Positions 26,975 to 35,778 of a DNA stretch of 64,000 nucleotides are shown here, piece by piece. The stretch covers positions 1-64,000 of the forward strand of contig NZ_MSLT01000002.1 of NCBI RefSeq assembly GCF_002149925.1, in the 5' to 3' direction. The translations under genes were made by a program, and so were the position numbers. The notes beneath the pieces were generated by a model that saw nothing but the letters and a program-made list of their open reading frames with translations, was not told where the DNA came from and made no database searches. Each line of letters begins with the position of its first letter. Positions within the stretch are counted from its first letter, which is position 1. Origin of the DNA: Thioflexithrix psekupsensis (GTDB taxonomy: Bacteria > Pseudomonadota > Gammaproteobacteria > Beggiatoales > Beggiatoaceae).

Positions 26975-28291
26975 ATGGATAAACAGGAATTTGTTTTACG
27001 GCGACAAGAATTGATGAATATCGTCGGCGACGGCGGTATTGCGTTACTGCCCTCCGCACCCGAAGCAATACGCAATAGAGATGTACATTATCCCTATCGT
27101 CCCGACAGTGATTTTTATTACCTCACCGGATTTCCAGAGCCTGAAGCCTTAATGGTGTTGATTCCCGGCCGCGCTCAGGGCGAGTTTTTATTGTTTTGCC
27201 GTGAGCGTAATCCAGAACAGGAAACGTGGCACGGACGGCGGGCAGGTTTGGAAGGTGCGTGTGACAAATATGGCGCAGATGATGCGTTTCCGATTACAGA
27301 TATTGATGATATTGTACCGGGGTTAATGGAAAGTCGTCGCCGTGTCTATTACCCCATGGGCTGTTATCCTGAGTTTGATACCCATGTGATGGCGTGGATG
27401 AACCAGTTACGCCAAGCGGCGCGGCGCGGTGTGAATCCGCCTGAAGAGGTGATCGCCTTAGATCATGTTTTACACGAAATGCGTTTATTCAAAAGTAAAG
27501 CGGAAATCACAGCCATGCGTCAAGCGGCAGCGATTGCGATCAGTGGGCATTTGCGGGCGATGCGTTGTTGCCGTCCGAATGGCAACGAAGCTGATGTAGA
27601 AGCGGAATTATTATATGAATTTGCCCGTTTGGGCAGTAAATCCACCGCATATCCTTCCATTATTGGCGGCGGAGCAAATGGTTGTATTTTGCATTATACC
27701 GAGAATAATGCGCGATTAAATGCAGGCGATTTATTATTAATTGATGCAGGCGCAGAATTTGATTATTATGCCTCAGATATTACAAGAACTTTTCCTGTTA
27801 ATGGCACGTTTAATTCTGCGCAAAAAGAAGTGTATGAATGGGTATTAGCGGCACAATTGGCTGCTATTGAGCAAGTGCGGCCTGATCGCCATTGGAATGA
27901 CCCGCATGATGCCGCAGTTCGGGTATTAAGTGAGGGTTTATTGGCCATGGGCATATTGCAAGGAAATATAGAAACGGTGATTAAAGAAGAACAGTATAAA
28001 CGCTTTTATATGCACCGTACTGGACATTGGTTAGGCATGGATGTACATGATGTGGGTGATTATAAAATTGATGAACAATGGCGATTATTAGAAGCGGGAA
28101 TGGTATTAACGGTGGAGCCGGGGCTTTACATTCCAGCGGGCAGTCGCGGGGTTGATCCGAAATATTGGAATATTGGGATTCGGATTGAAGATGATGTATT
28201 AGTCACGGCACAGGGTCACGAAGTTTTAACGGCGGCTATGCCAAAAACCATTGATGCCATTGAAGCGGTGATGGCGACGGGACAATCATAA
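26975..28291 (+). CDS. pepP: Xaa-Pro aminopeptidase
   Basis: 438 aa, full length. Creatinase-like N-terminal domain (PYRPDSDFYYLTGF) and a pita-bread metallopeptidase domain. Dimanganese ligands are visible in LLIDAGAEFDYYASDITRTFP (two Asp), HRTGHWLGMDVHDVG (His), TVEPGLYIP (Glu) and GIRIEDDVLVT (Glu). The enzyme releases the N-terminal residue before proline in the cytosol. Sits between ygfB and ruvC with 7-bp and 3-bp gaps, so the three are likely one transcript. Confidence 0.97.
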   Translation: MDKQEFVLRRQELMNIVGDGGIALLPSAPEAIRNRDVHYPYRPDSDFYYLTGFPEPEALMVLIPGRAQGEFLLFCRERNPEQETWHGRRAGLEGACDKYGADDAFPITDIDDIVPGLMESRRRVYYPMGCYPEFDTHVMAWMNQLRQAARRGVNPPEEVIALDHVLHEMRLFKSKAEITAMRQAAAIAISGHLRAMRCCRPNGNEADVEAELLYEFARLGSKSTAYPSIIGGGANGCILHYTENNARLNAGDLLLIDAGAEFDYYASDITRTFPVNGTFNSAQKEVYEWVLAAQLAAIEQVRPDRHWNDPHDAAVRVLSEGLLAMGILQGNIETVIKEEQYKRFYMHRTGHWLGMDVHDVGDYKIDEQWRLLEAGMVLTVEPGLYIPAGSRGVDPKYWNIGIRIEDDVLVTAQGHEVLTAAMPKTIDAIEAVMATGQS

Positions 28292-28294
28292 AGT

Positions 28295-28801
28295 ATGACT
28301 TGTATTTTAGGAATTGATCCCGGATCGCGGGTGACAGGATTTGGTGTGATCGAATGGGTGCGCCAAAAAGCGTATTTTCGAGAATGTGGCTGTATTCGAT
28401 TAACCGCAGAGGCGTTGCCTGAACGTTTACAAGAAATTTTCTTAGGAATTACGGAAGTGATTACACGTCAAGCACCAGATGTATTAGCGATTGAGCAGGT
28501 TTTCATGTCGCACAACGCTAATTCTGCGTTAAAATTGGGTCAAGCGCGGGGAGTGGCGATTGTTGCGGGCGTTTTACGTGGTTTGTCGATAGCCGAATAC
28601 GATCCGACGCAGATTAAACAAGCCATCACCGGACAAGGTCATGCCGATAAAACACAAGTGCAGCACATGATTAAAGTGCTACTCAATTTATCCGATACGC
28701 CACAAGCCGACGCGGCCGACGCATTAGCGGTTGCGCTGTGTCACGCCCATACGACACGGTACACACAACGTTTACAAGGGATTCGTTTTAATTTAAAATA
28801 A
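28295..28801 (+). CDS. ruvC: Holliday junction resolvase RuvC
   Basis: 168 aa. Acidic active-site residues: Asp in LGIDPGSRVTGFG, Glu in LAIEQVF, and the C-terminal pair in ADAADALAVALCH. RuvC cuts four-way junctions with RuvAB in recombinational repair. Unusually it follows pepP directly (3-bp gap) and not yebC; ruvA and ruvB are not in the window. The start ATG at 28295 overlaps no other frame. Confidence 0.97.
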   Translation: MTCILGIDPGSRVTGFGVIEWVRQKAYFRECGCIRLTAEALPERLQEIFLGITEVITRQAPDVLAIEQVFMSHNANSALKLGQARGVAIVAGVLRGLSIAEYDPTQIKQAITGQGHADKTQVQHMIKVLLNLSDTPQADAADALAVALCHAHTTRYTQRLQGIRFNLK

Positions 28802-28961
28802 AGTGAAAATTTATTTTTAACAAGGGCTTGCGTCGCCAAAAAAATGTGTAACAATATAAGTAACAACGTCTCACAATTCTAACACAATATAAAAATAAAA
28901 AATCTCCACCTAAAAAATATAAATAGCTCTACACGCATGGAGTGATTTATCAGGAGTTGTT

Positions 28962-29366
28962 ATGGCCGTTGTTCACTTAAAAATCCCCGCGCAACTGTAC
29001 CAACGTTACAGTCATCTGGCTTATTCCCGTGCTTTAGAACCTGCGCATTTTATGTGTCAAGTTTTGGCTGATCATTTGGCGCGTCGTCCGTCGTGCGCTA
29101 TCAGAGGGCAAGGGTCGCGTTCCCGTCCGCTTACAACCCCGATGACTCGTTTTACTTTGTCAACCACCATGTTTGAATGTTACGCTGACATGGCGTATCA
29201 GTATGGTGTTACACCAAATGATTTAATTTTAAACGTGTTAAATCAACAGCTTACACAGCAAATATCAACATTAAGTTCAGCCTGCGATCACCGTACTTGT
29301 GCAGTACGCTGTCAAAGTCAGGGAAAAAGTGAGCGTAGAATGGGAGAGGTGGCTTGTTTGTTGTAG
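28962..29366 (+). CDS. Small protein with two tandem ribbon-helix-helix-like units, unknown
   Basis: 134 aa after CAGGAG at a seven-base spacing. Residues 4-38 (LKIPAQLYQRYSHLAY then ALEPAHFMCQVLADHL) and 61-96 (FTLSTTMFECYADMAY then GVTPNDLILNVLNQQL) align position by position: a short strand, a helix with a YxxxAY core, a turn with P, and a second helix. This pattern of strand-helix-helix suggests two fused ribbon-helix-helix or similar DNA-binding folds in one chain. The last 35 residues are Cys/Arg-rich and may be run-through. No family is recognised. Confidence 0.6.
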   Translation: MAVVHLKIPAQLYQRYSHLAYSRALEPAHFMCQVLADHLARRPSCAIRGQGSRSRPLTTPMTRFTLSTTMFECYADMAYQYGVTPNDLILNVLNQQLTQQISTLSSACDHRTCAVRCQSQGKSERRMGEVACLL

Positions 29367-29490
29367 TCTTGTCTGAAAGTTTACAGGCAATAACCTGCAA
29401 GGCGTTCCTGCGGAATTGGATTGTAATTCGGTTGTGGGAGTGCCTTTTGGGGATAACGTATTTGGCAGGGAGATGACGGTAGGAAGTGGA

Positions 29491-29616
29491 AATCGTGATT
29501 CTGACAGATTTTTCATTCCAATTTATGCCGTGTTTTTCTGTCAGATGAATAATTGCATATTGGTCATCTTTACCTTCTACAATTAAACAATCAGCACCGT
29601 TTTTAGCAGAACTCAT
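29491..29616 (-). pseudogene. Remnant of TOPRIM/DUF3226-type partner of the AAA ATPase
   Basis: From ATG 29616 about 40 residues (DCLIVEGKDDQYAIIHLTEKHGIN) match the start of DUF3226/TOPRIM proteins, with the glutamate of VEGKDD as the first metal ligand. After that homology stops: the frame stays open to 29251 but encodes no TOPRIM DxD. The start overlaps the ATPase stop by 4 bp (ATGA-type), as expected of the intact two-gene operon. The break occurs next to GATTCTGACAGA, a 12-base match to the MITE arm. Confidence 0.6.
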
Positions 29617-30668
29617 CCGCGCACCTCAATATGATGACGTGTGGCGATTTCCAATTCTTCAGTGGAATAACATACGGTTTTGGATTCAGTCACATCAACA
29701 CGGTGGAGAGCAACCGAAGCGGAAATAAAAGGCTGTTCTTGATGTAATCCCGCCAAAGCATAGACACAATCCCAACTGTGGGTAGTGGCAAATACCTGTA
29801 TATTGAAGAGGTTAGCTGTTTGAATCACAAAACGCCACATGTCTTCCATTGCGCTGTAATGCAAACCAGTGTCTATTTCATCTACCAATAAAATACCATT
29901 TTCCGAATTAACCAAAGCAATGGCAATTCCCAATAAGCGACGCATTCCATCTCCCATGCTTCCTAATGGGACTCTATTGGCATTTTGCAATTTAACGATA
30001 ATTCCATTTGAAAATCGCCCTGTTGTTGTAGTGAATGCAATTCGCTCAATAGTAGGTGAAATAGAACGTAAAGCCTCATAAACTTTTTCTTCTTTTGGCG
30101 TAAATAAAATCGAATCCCACAATTTATTAAGTTCACGCGAATCTATATCTCTTGTCCCTAAAAACAGAGTCGGTATGGAATGATTTGCAGAAGCGCGCAA
30201 CAGTCCATTCAATAAAGATTTATCTGAAGAAAGTGGAATGTACATTTTCCGTTCTAATTCACTACTTTCTAATAGAAGAGCCAACAGTTCTTCTGATTTG
30301 TCAAAATTGAACAAATCTTGAGTAAATTCTGCTGGAACAATATGAAATTGTAATAAGCGTTTTTTATTTTTCCATTGACCTGATATTTCAAACTGCAAAT
30401 TTTCTTCTAATCGATGTCCATTAAATAAATGACGAATTCCAAAACTGACTTGCGCCAATTGTTCCTCAGTTGCTACATCGCTATTTTCTTGTCTGCGTTC
30501 AAGAATTTTTAAAAGTGCATTTCCATTAGAAGACAATAATTCTATTGCTTCAAGAATAGAAGTTTTTCCTGCATTGTTTTTACCAACAAATAAATTGACG
30601 GGCTTTAGATTTTTGACATGCAGGTTATTAAAAGCACGAAAATTTTTAATGCCTATTGAATCATACAT
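29613..30668 (-). CDS. AAA (ABC/OLD-like) ATPase, possible orphan
   Basis: 351 aa. The N-terminus IGIKNFRAFNNLHV leads to Walker A LFVGKNNAGKTSIL; the C-terminal half has the signature-like LGSMGDGMRRLLGIA, Walker B ILLVDEIDTGLHY and the histidine switch FATTHSWD. This is the AAA_15/AAA_21 class that pairs with TOPRIM nuclease-like proteins (OLD-like or Gabija-like logic). Here the downstream TOPRIM gene is reduced to 40 residues, so the ATPase has probably lost its partner. ATG 30668 is the only sensible start. Function cannot be fixed from sequence. Confidence 0.85.
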   Translation of the reverse strand: MYDSIGIKNFRAFNNLHVKNLKPVNLFVGKNNAGKTSILEAIELLSSNGNALLKILERRQENSDVATEEQLAQVSFGIRHLFNGHRLEENLQFEISGQWKNKKRLLQFHIVPAEFTQDLFNFDKSEELLALLLESSELERKMYIPLSSDKSLLNGLLRASANHSIPTLFLGTRDIDSRELNKLWDSILFTPKEEKVYEALRSISPTIERIAFTTTTGRFSNGIIVKLQNANRVPLGSMGDGMRRLLGIAIALVNSENGILLVDEIDTGLHYSAMEDMWRFVIQTANLFNIQVFATTHSWDCVYALAGLHQEQPFISASVALHRVDVTESKTVCYSTEELEIATRHHIEVRG

Positions 30669-31099
30669 AATTAATTACTATGGTGAAGACAAGATTTATT
30701 ACATTATATCACTATGTTTAACAGATTCAATAAAATCAAATTTAAAGCTAGATTTTGTGTAGCTATCGGTACATTGCCCACAGGTGTTCTGCTACTTACT
30801 TTCCCTCTCCGCCACGCCCCCGCACAGTCATCAATCTGTTGCGCTAAAGGGGCAACGTAGTTTAACCGTTCTTGACGCAAAACTATAAATGCAAGTAATG
30901 GCACAATTCACTACTTGGCTTTAGCAAAAATGATGAATTGCTACATAAAGTTATGTCTTTCAAAAATTATATTTTGCCCCTGTTGTAAATTTTTAGAAAA
31001 CTGATAGTATTATTCCAATTGTATTTTAAATGTGTCCGTGCCTAAATATAATACAAATCACTGGTTTTTGCCGTAAAAAATTCTGTGGGGATCGTGTTC
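30669..31099. other. Intergenic with recN relic and RHS leader
   Basis: Between the AAA ATPase start and the RHS start. It contains the recN-derived fragments at 30833-30911 and, to the right, AT-rich sequence that must carry the RHS promoter. A 66-codon minus-strand frame at 30704-30904 is only the relic's trace. No RNA gene is seen. Confidence 0.55.
30833..30911 (-). pseudogene. Deleted fragment of recN
   Basis: 30833-30881 matches 40474-40522 of the intact recN at about 87 percent, both in the same orientation; translated, LRQERLNYVAPLAQQI corresponds to RecN LRQERLNHAVPLAQQI. A second piece at 30895-30911 (TAATGGCACAATTCACT) matches recN 40750-40766 with one mismatch, so about 200 bp of recN lies deleted between the pieces. 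The relic and the real recN bracket the RHS locus. Confidence 0.7.
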
Positions 31100-33457
31100 A
31101 TGAAGGCGATAAAATATATTTTTGTGTACTTTCTTTTGTATTCTTTATTTTCAACAGCGATGGCATTAGACAATTCTTGTGATGCCAATCAGTGTGACTA
31201 TTCTGTGCCGCTGAATAAAGCTGGGTTTTATGTGGTAGCGGTGCAACTGCCTGAATGTGAAAAAGAAGGGATGTGGGGTTTTTCGGTAAATACATCCAGT
31301 GGTAAAAACTCAGGTGGTTTTAACGCAGGAACAGTGTTGGAGGGAAAGGGCGCATTACCAGGATTTTTAGCCTTTTATTTATCCTCTCCCGAAGCCGTAC
31401 AAGTCGAAGTCATTGAATATCCATCTTCACCTAGACAATTAAAATTTTCTCTTTCAGATAATAATCGTAAGTTAATCCAAGAAAAATGGATGAATTCAAA
31501 TGAGAAAATAAGCACCCAATTATTAAATCCAGGATTTTATATTGCTTCCGTTGAGACCCGTTCAGATTCGCCGCGCACTCGGTTTGGTATTTCGGTCACT
31601 GGAAATAATTTTTCAGGCGGTGTGAATGTGGGTGGATTGATTGATTCTAAAACGGGTGGCAACGGTGAAGGTTTTGGTGGTTTATATGTAGGCGCAGCAC
31701 AAACAGTTAATTTTAAATTATTATACGGCAATAATTACAGTAACGTAGGTTCTGGCAGACCAAATTTAACGTTTAATTATCAAAATCCTAACGGCACAAG
31801 AGAACTCTATTGGACAGCTCCTCATAATAAAACTTGTCCTGCTTCCACAACACCCGTCACACCTCCTCCGATTTCAAATAATTCTCCACCTCATTTTGCT
31901 GGAATTCAAAATGTCACCCTGCAACCGCCTTCGTCTGCACGTCTCACTTGGAATCCTGCAACTTCAGCCAGCACGCCAAATAATGTTGGGTATCAAGTAC
32001 ATCTTTCTCAAACATCCAATTTTATCCCCAGTAGCAGTACGTTAGTTGAACAATTAAGCCACGGCAGTACAGATTATACGTTGCGGAATTTACAAGTTGA
32101 AACTAATTACAATGCGCTGGTTGTTGCAATAGATGGTAATGGTTTGGTCAGTGCTGATTATAATTACAAAACAATTTATCTCCCCAAACCAACAACGCCA
32201 ACTCCTTCTGAACCTATAACGGGTACACCAGAAAGTGCTTGTACAAAACCCCAATTTGCTAAACAAGCTAATCTCACACCTAATACTGAAATTTTATCCA
32301 ATACCGTGAGTTATTGCGGGGTCGAGACACCTGTTAGTTTAACGGGTGGTTTGGCTTCTATGGTGATTAATGGGCAAGATGTGGGAAATCGTACCACATT
32401 GCGCAGTGGTGATACTTTAGCCATTAAAACCACTTCCCCCGCAGCAGGAATGTCATCTAATTTGACCGTGACCTTGGGGCAGCAAAATATTGTTTGGAGT
32501 TTGAGCAGCGCGGCAATTGCACAACCAGCTGCTGTTTCTGGCACGATGGCAGGTTCTACACCTATAGAATGCGGAGTCAGTGAGGCAGGACAAGCACAAT
32601 GTACTTTACCCATTTCCGCACCATTAGGCAGTAGCGGTATGACACCTAAGTTGTCTCTAAGTTACGGACAAGGGGGCAATGGTTTGGTGGGTTTAGGTTG
32701 GACAATGGGTGGCTTATCTGCTATTTCGCGCTGTGCGGCCACTTTAGATCAAGAAAGAAGTATGACAGGTACGGCATTTAGTGCGCCTGTAGATTTTAGT
32801 GATAATGACCGCTTTTGTTTAGATGGCGAACGTTTAATGGCTGATCCCAATCTTTACGGAAAAGATGGGGCAGAATATCGCACGGAACAAGAAAGTTTTC
32901 AAAAGGTTGTTTCTTATGGTCAAGTGGGAAATGCGCCTGAGAAGTTTTTGATAAAAACCAAAGATGGTTTGACGATGGAATATGGCTACACGCTAGATTC
33001 TCGGATTGAAGCGCAAGGTAGAACTGATGTTTTGGTGTGGGCTTTAAATAAGGTGACGGATAGTGTAGGAAATTACTACACTTTGTCATATCAGGAAAAT
33101 AACGCCAATGGGGAATATTACCCATTACAAATTGATTATACAGGTAATGTTGCAGCAGGCTTGGTGCCTTATGCTTCTGTGCGTTTTGAATATGAAGCCC
33201 GTCCTGATGTCGTGCCAACTTACGTGGCTGGCTCGCTGTTAAAAACCACGCAACGCTTACGAAAAATTGAAACTCGTGTGGGTAACGATATTTATCGAGC
33301 TTATCGCTTGAGTTATGAGCAAAGCAGTAGCACGCAACAATCTCGCTTGGTTCAAGTGCAAGAATGTGGCATGGATGGAAAGTGTTTTGAGCCGACGGTT
33401 TTTGGGTGGTTAGAAGGCGGCAGTAATACTAATAATTTTACTGAACCCTCAATGTTG

Positions 33458-34578
33458 TTGCCTAAATTTGGTTCAAATGAGGGTTGGTCAAATGAAAACG
33501 CTGCTCCACGACACTTAATAGACGTAAATGGGGATGGAATTGTTGACATTGTGGGATTTGCCAGCAATGGAGTTCGCGTCTCGCTTGGAACAGGAACGGG
33601 TTTTACAGAACCAGAGCTTTGGCTTGATTGGTTTGCAGGTGGCAGTGGGTGGTCAAATGAAAATATGGCACCAAGAAGACTAGCAGATGTAAACAGTGAT
33701 GGCTTGCCTGATATTGTTGGCTTCGCAAGTGATGGAGTACATGTTGCTCTAGGGACAGGTACAGGTTTTACTAAACCAGCACATTGGCTCAAAGAGTTTA
33801 GAGGCTTGGACGGTTGGTTCGATGAAAATAAAGTACCACGACACTTGGCAGACGTAAATGGGGATGGTTTGCCTGATATTATTGGTTTTGCCATGAATGG
33901 AGTACATGTTTCTCTTGGAACTGGGACAGGTTTTACCAAATCAGAGCATTGGCTCAATTGGTTTGCTGGAAACAGTGGCTGGTCAAATGAAAACATGGCA
34001 CCGAGAAAATTAACGGACGTAAATGGCGATGGTATTATTGATATTGTTGGTTTTGCAAGTGATGGAGTACATGTTGCTATTGGGACGGGTACAGGCTTTA
34101 CTAAACCAGAACATTGGCTCAAAGAATTTTCAGGCTTGAGTGGATGGTTGGATGAAAACAAGGTACCGCGACACTTGGCAGACGTAAATGGGGATGGTTT
34201 GCCTGATATTATTGGTTTTGCTATGAATGGAGTACATGTTTCTCTTGGAACTGGGACAGGTTTTACCAAATCAGAGCATTGGCTCAATTGGTTTGCTGGA
34301 AACAGTGGCTGGTCAAATGAAAACATGGCACCAAGAAAATTGGCAGATGTAAATGGTGATGGCTTGCTTGATATTGTTGGTTTTGCCAGCGACGGAGTAC
34401 ATGTTGCTCTTGGGACAGGGACAGGTTTTACCGAATCAGAACATTGGCTTAAAAAGTTTGGGGGTTTGGATGGCTGGTTAGATGAAAGCAAAGTGCCTCG
34501 ACACTTAGCAGATGTGAATGGTGATGGTTTGCTTGATATTGTTGGTTTTGCCAGTACGGGTGTGTCTGTGTCCTTTTC
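33458..34578 (+). repeat. Seven VCBS/FG-GAP repeats, 165 bp each, in an alternating 330-bp pattern
   Basis: Each unit encodes about 55 residues with DVNGDGxxDIxGFA and GVHVxLGTGTGFT. Two flavours alternate (SNENMAPR and DENKVPRHL), so long near-identical DNA recurs at 330-bp spacing, for example around 33901 and 34231. Calcium-binding DxDxDG-like loops are typical of integrin-like propellers. Confidence 0.9.
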
Positions 34579-34647
34579 AGAAAAGAAAAAAGGTCAACTC
34601 ATTAGCCACATCACCACAGGCAACAACCAAAAAACCACATTCACCTA

Positions 34648-35778
34648 TACCAAAATTATGTGAGATATAAAAACAAATTAAGTTTTAATATCTAGCTAGA
34701 TATTAGGTATAAGATACTGTTTAATTTTATTAAACTTAAACACTTTACCTGACAAAAAGGTCTCAAACATACTAGTGACTTCTTTAAAGCTTGATAGACG
34801 ATGAAAATTCTTTCTGACCCAATTCTTACCTTGAAGCCAAATATCCTCGACTGGATTTTGCTCTGGGGCATTGGGCGCAAATCTTAATAAACGAACTTTC
34901 CATTCTGATTCTGGAAGTCCCCCATTTAATTTCTCTAAATAAGTTCTTAAACCTTCAGAACGATGATAACTTGCACCATCCCAAATAATCACATGACGGG
35001 CTTCTTTATATCTGTAAATGAGCCAGTTAATAAAGTCTATCGTATATTTTGTATCAGCTTTCTTTGCCCTATCTAAAATAAATTCTCCCGTATAAATATT
35101 CACCGCTCCATACCACGTTTGAGAAGTGCGATAATTACTCATCTTTATTGACGTTCTTTCTCCTTTTTTCGACCAAACATAACCACAAATATCTCCCCAC
35201 AACTGATGGCTTTCGTCTTGCATCCAGTACATTACCTCTCCACTTTCTATCTGTTCACGCTCCTTATCTATTAAATCCTTAATCTCTTTTTTTTTAGCTT
35301 CTACTTTTACCTCATCTTTTGCCGAATTCTCTTTGTGTGTCTTCTTATAACTTAAATTCGCTTCTTCTAATAATTTAGTATAAGAAGTATTTGAAGAATA
35401 GAAAACATCATACTCCTCTTTTAAGTATCTCTTTAGTTCCTCTATTGTTATTGTCTTCTTTTCTTGTATCCAATTAATCACATCTTCTCGTTCACGCGGC
35501 TTTAAATACCCTGGCGAGCCTTTATACGCTAACTTTAATCCTTCCACCCCTGACGCTAAATAAATGGCTTTCCATTTATCCACAAATTGCACACTGACAC
35601 AACACGCTAAAGCCGCTTCCGCACGCACAAAACCAAGCAAAGACATTCTTACTGCCATCGCTCGCTTCACTTCTCTCGCTTCACCTGTTGACATTAACTC
35701 TTCTAAATCTTCATATCTCTTGTTCATTATTCTCTCCTATTTGAAAAGTATTATTATACGACTCTGAAAAAATTGGTA
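34648..35778 (-). mobile_element. IS630-family element copy 3 (1131 bp), inside RHS gene
   Basis: Ends TACCAAAATTATGTGAG (34648) and AAAAAATTGGTA (35778); TA duplications at 34646-34647 and 35779-35780. Removing 34648-35778 plus one TA restores TTC ACC TAT AAA CCC, i.e. FTYKPLTDSS in frame. Confidence 0.95.
34696..35727 (-). CDS. IS630-family transposase, copy 3
   Basis: 343 aa, identical in protein sequence to the other three copies; DDE residues and AGGAGAG ribosome-binding site intact. The stop lies in the perfect palindrome AATATCTAGCTAGATATT, a variant shared with copy 4 but not with copies 1 and 2. Confidence 0.95.
   Translation of the reverse strand: MNKRYEDLEELMSTGEAREVKRAMAVRMSLLGFVRAEAALACCVSVQFVDKWKAIYLASGVEGLKLAYKGSPGYLKPREREDVINWIQEKKTITIEELKRYLKEEYDVFYSSNTSYTKLLEEANLSYKKTHKENSAKDEVKVEAKKKEIKDLIDKEREQIESGEVMYWMQDESHQLWGDICGYVWSKKGERTSIKMSNYRTSQTWYGAVNIYTGEFILDRAKKADTKYTIDFINWLIYRYKEARHVIIWDGASYHRSEGLRTYLEKLNGGLPESEWKVRLLRFAPNAPEQNPVEDIWLQGKNWVRKNFHRLSSFKEVTSMFETFLSGKVFKFNKIKQYLIPNI

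Noticed and set aside
29251..29516. Overlapping minus-strand frames downstream of the TOPRIM start
   Set aside because: No TOPRIM metal motifs and no conserved pattern; they look like open frame through the broken region.
30704..30904. 66-codon frame with RecN-like words
   Set aside because: It is the trace of a deleted recN fragment, not a gene.
33352..34491. 379-codon frame antisense to the VCBS repeats
   Set aside because: Arises because the sense repeats lack antisense stops; composition (Pro/Ser repeats) follows the repeat complement.
33458..34578. CRISPR array
   Set aside because: Repeats are 165 bp, coding, without short repeat/spacer structure.
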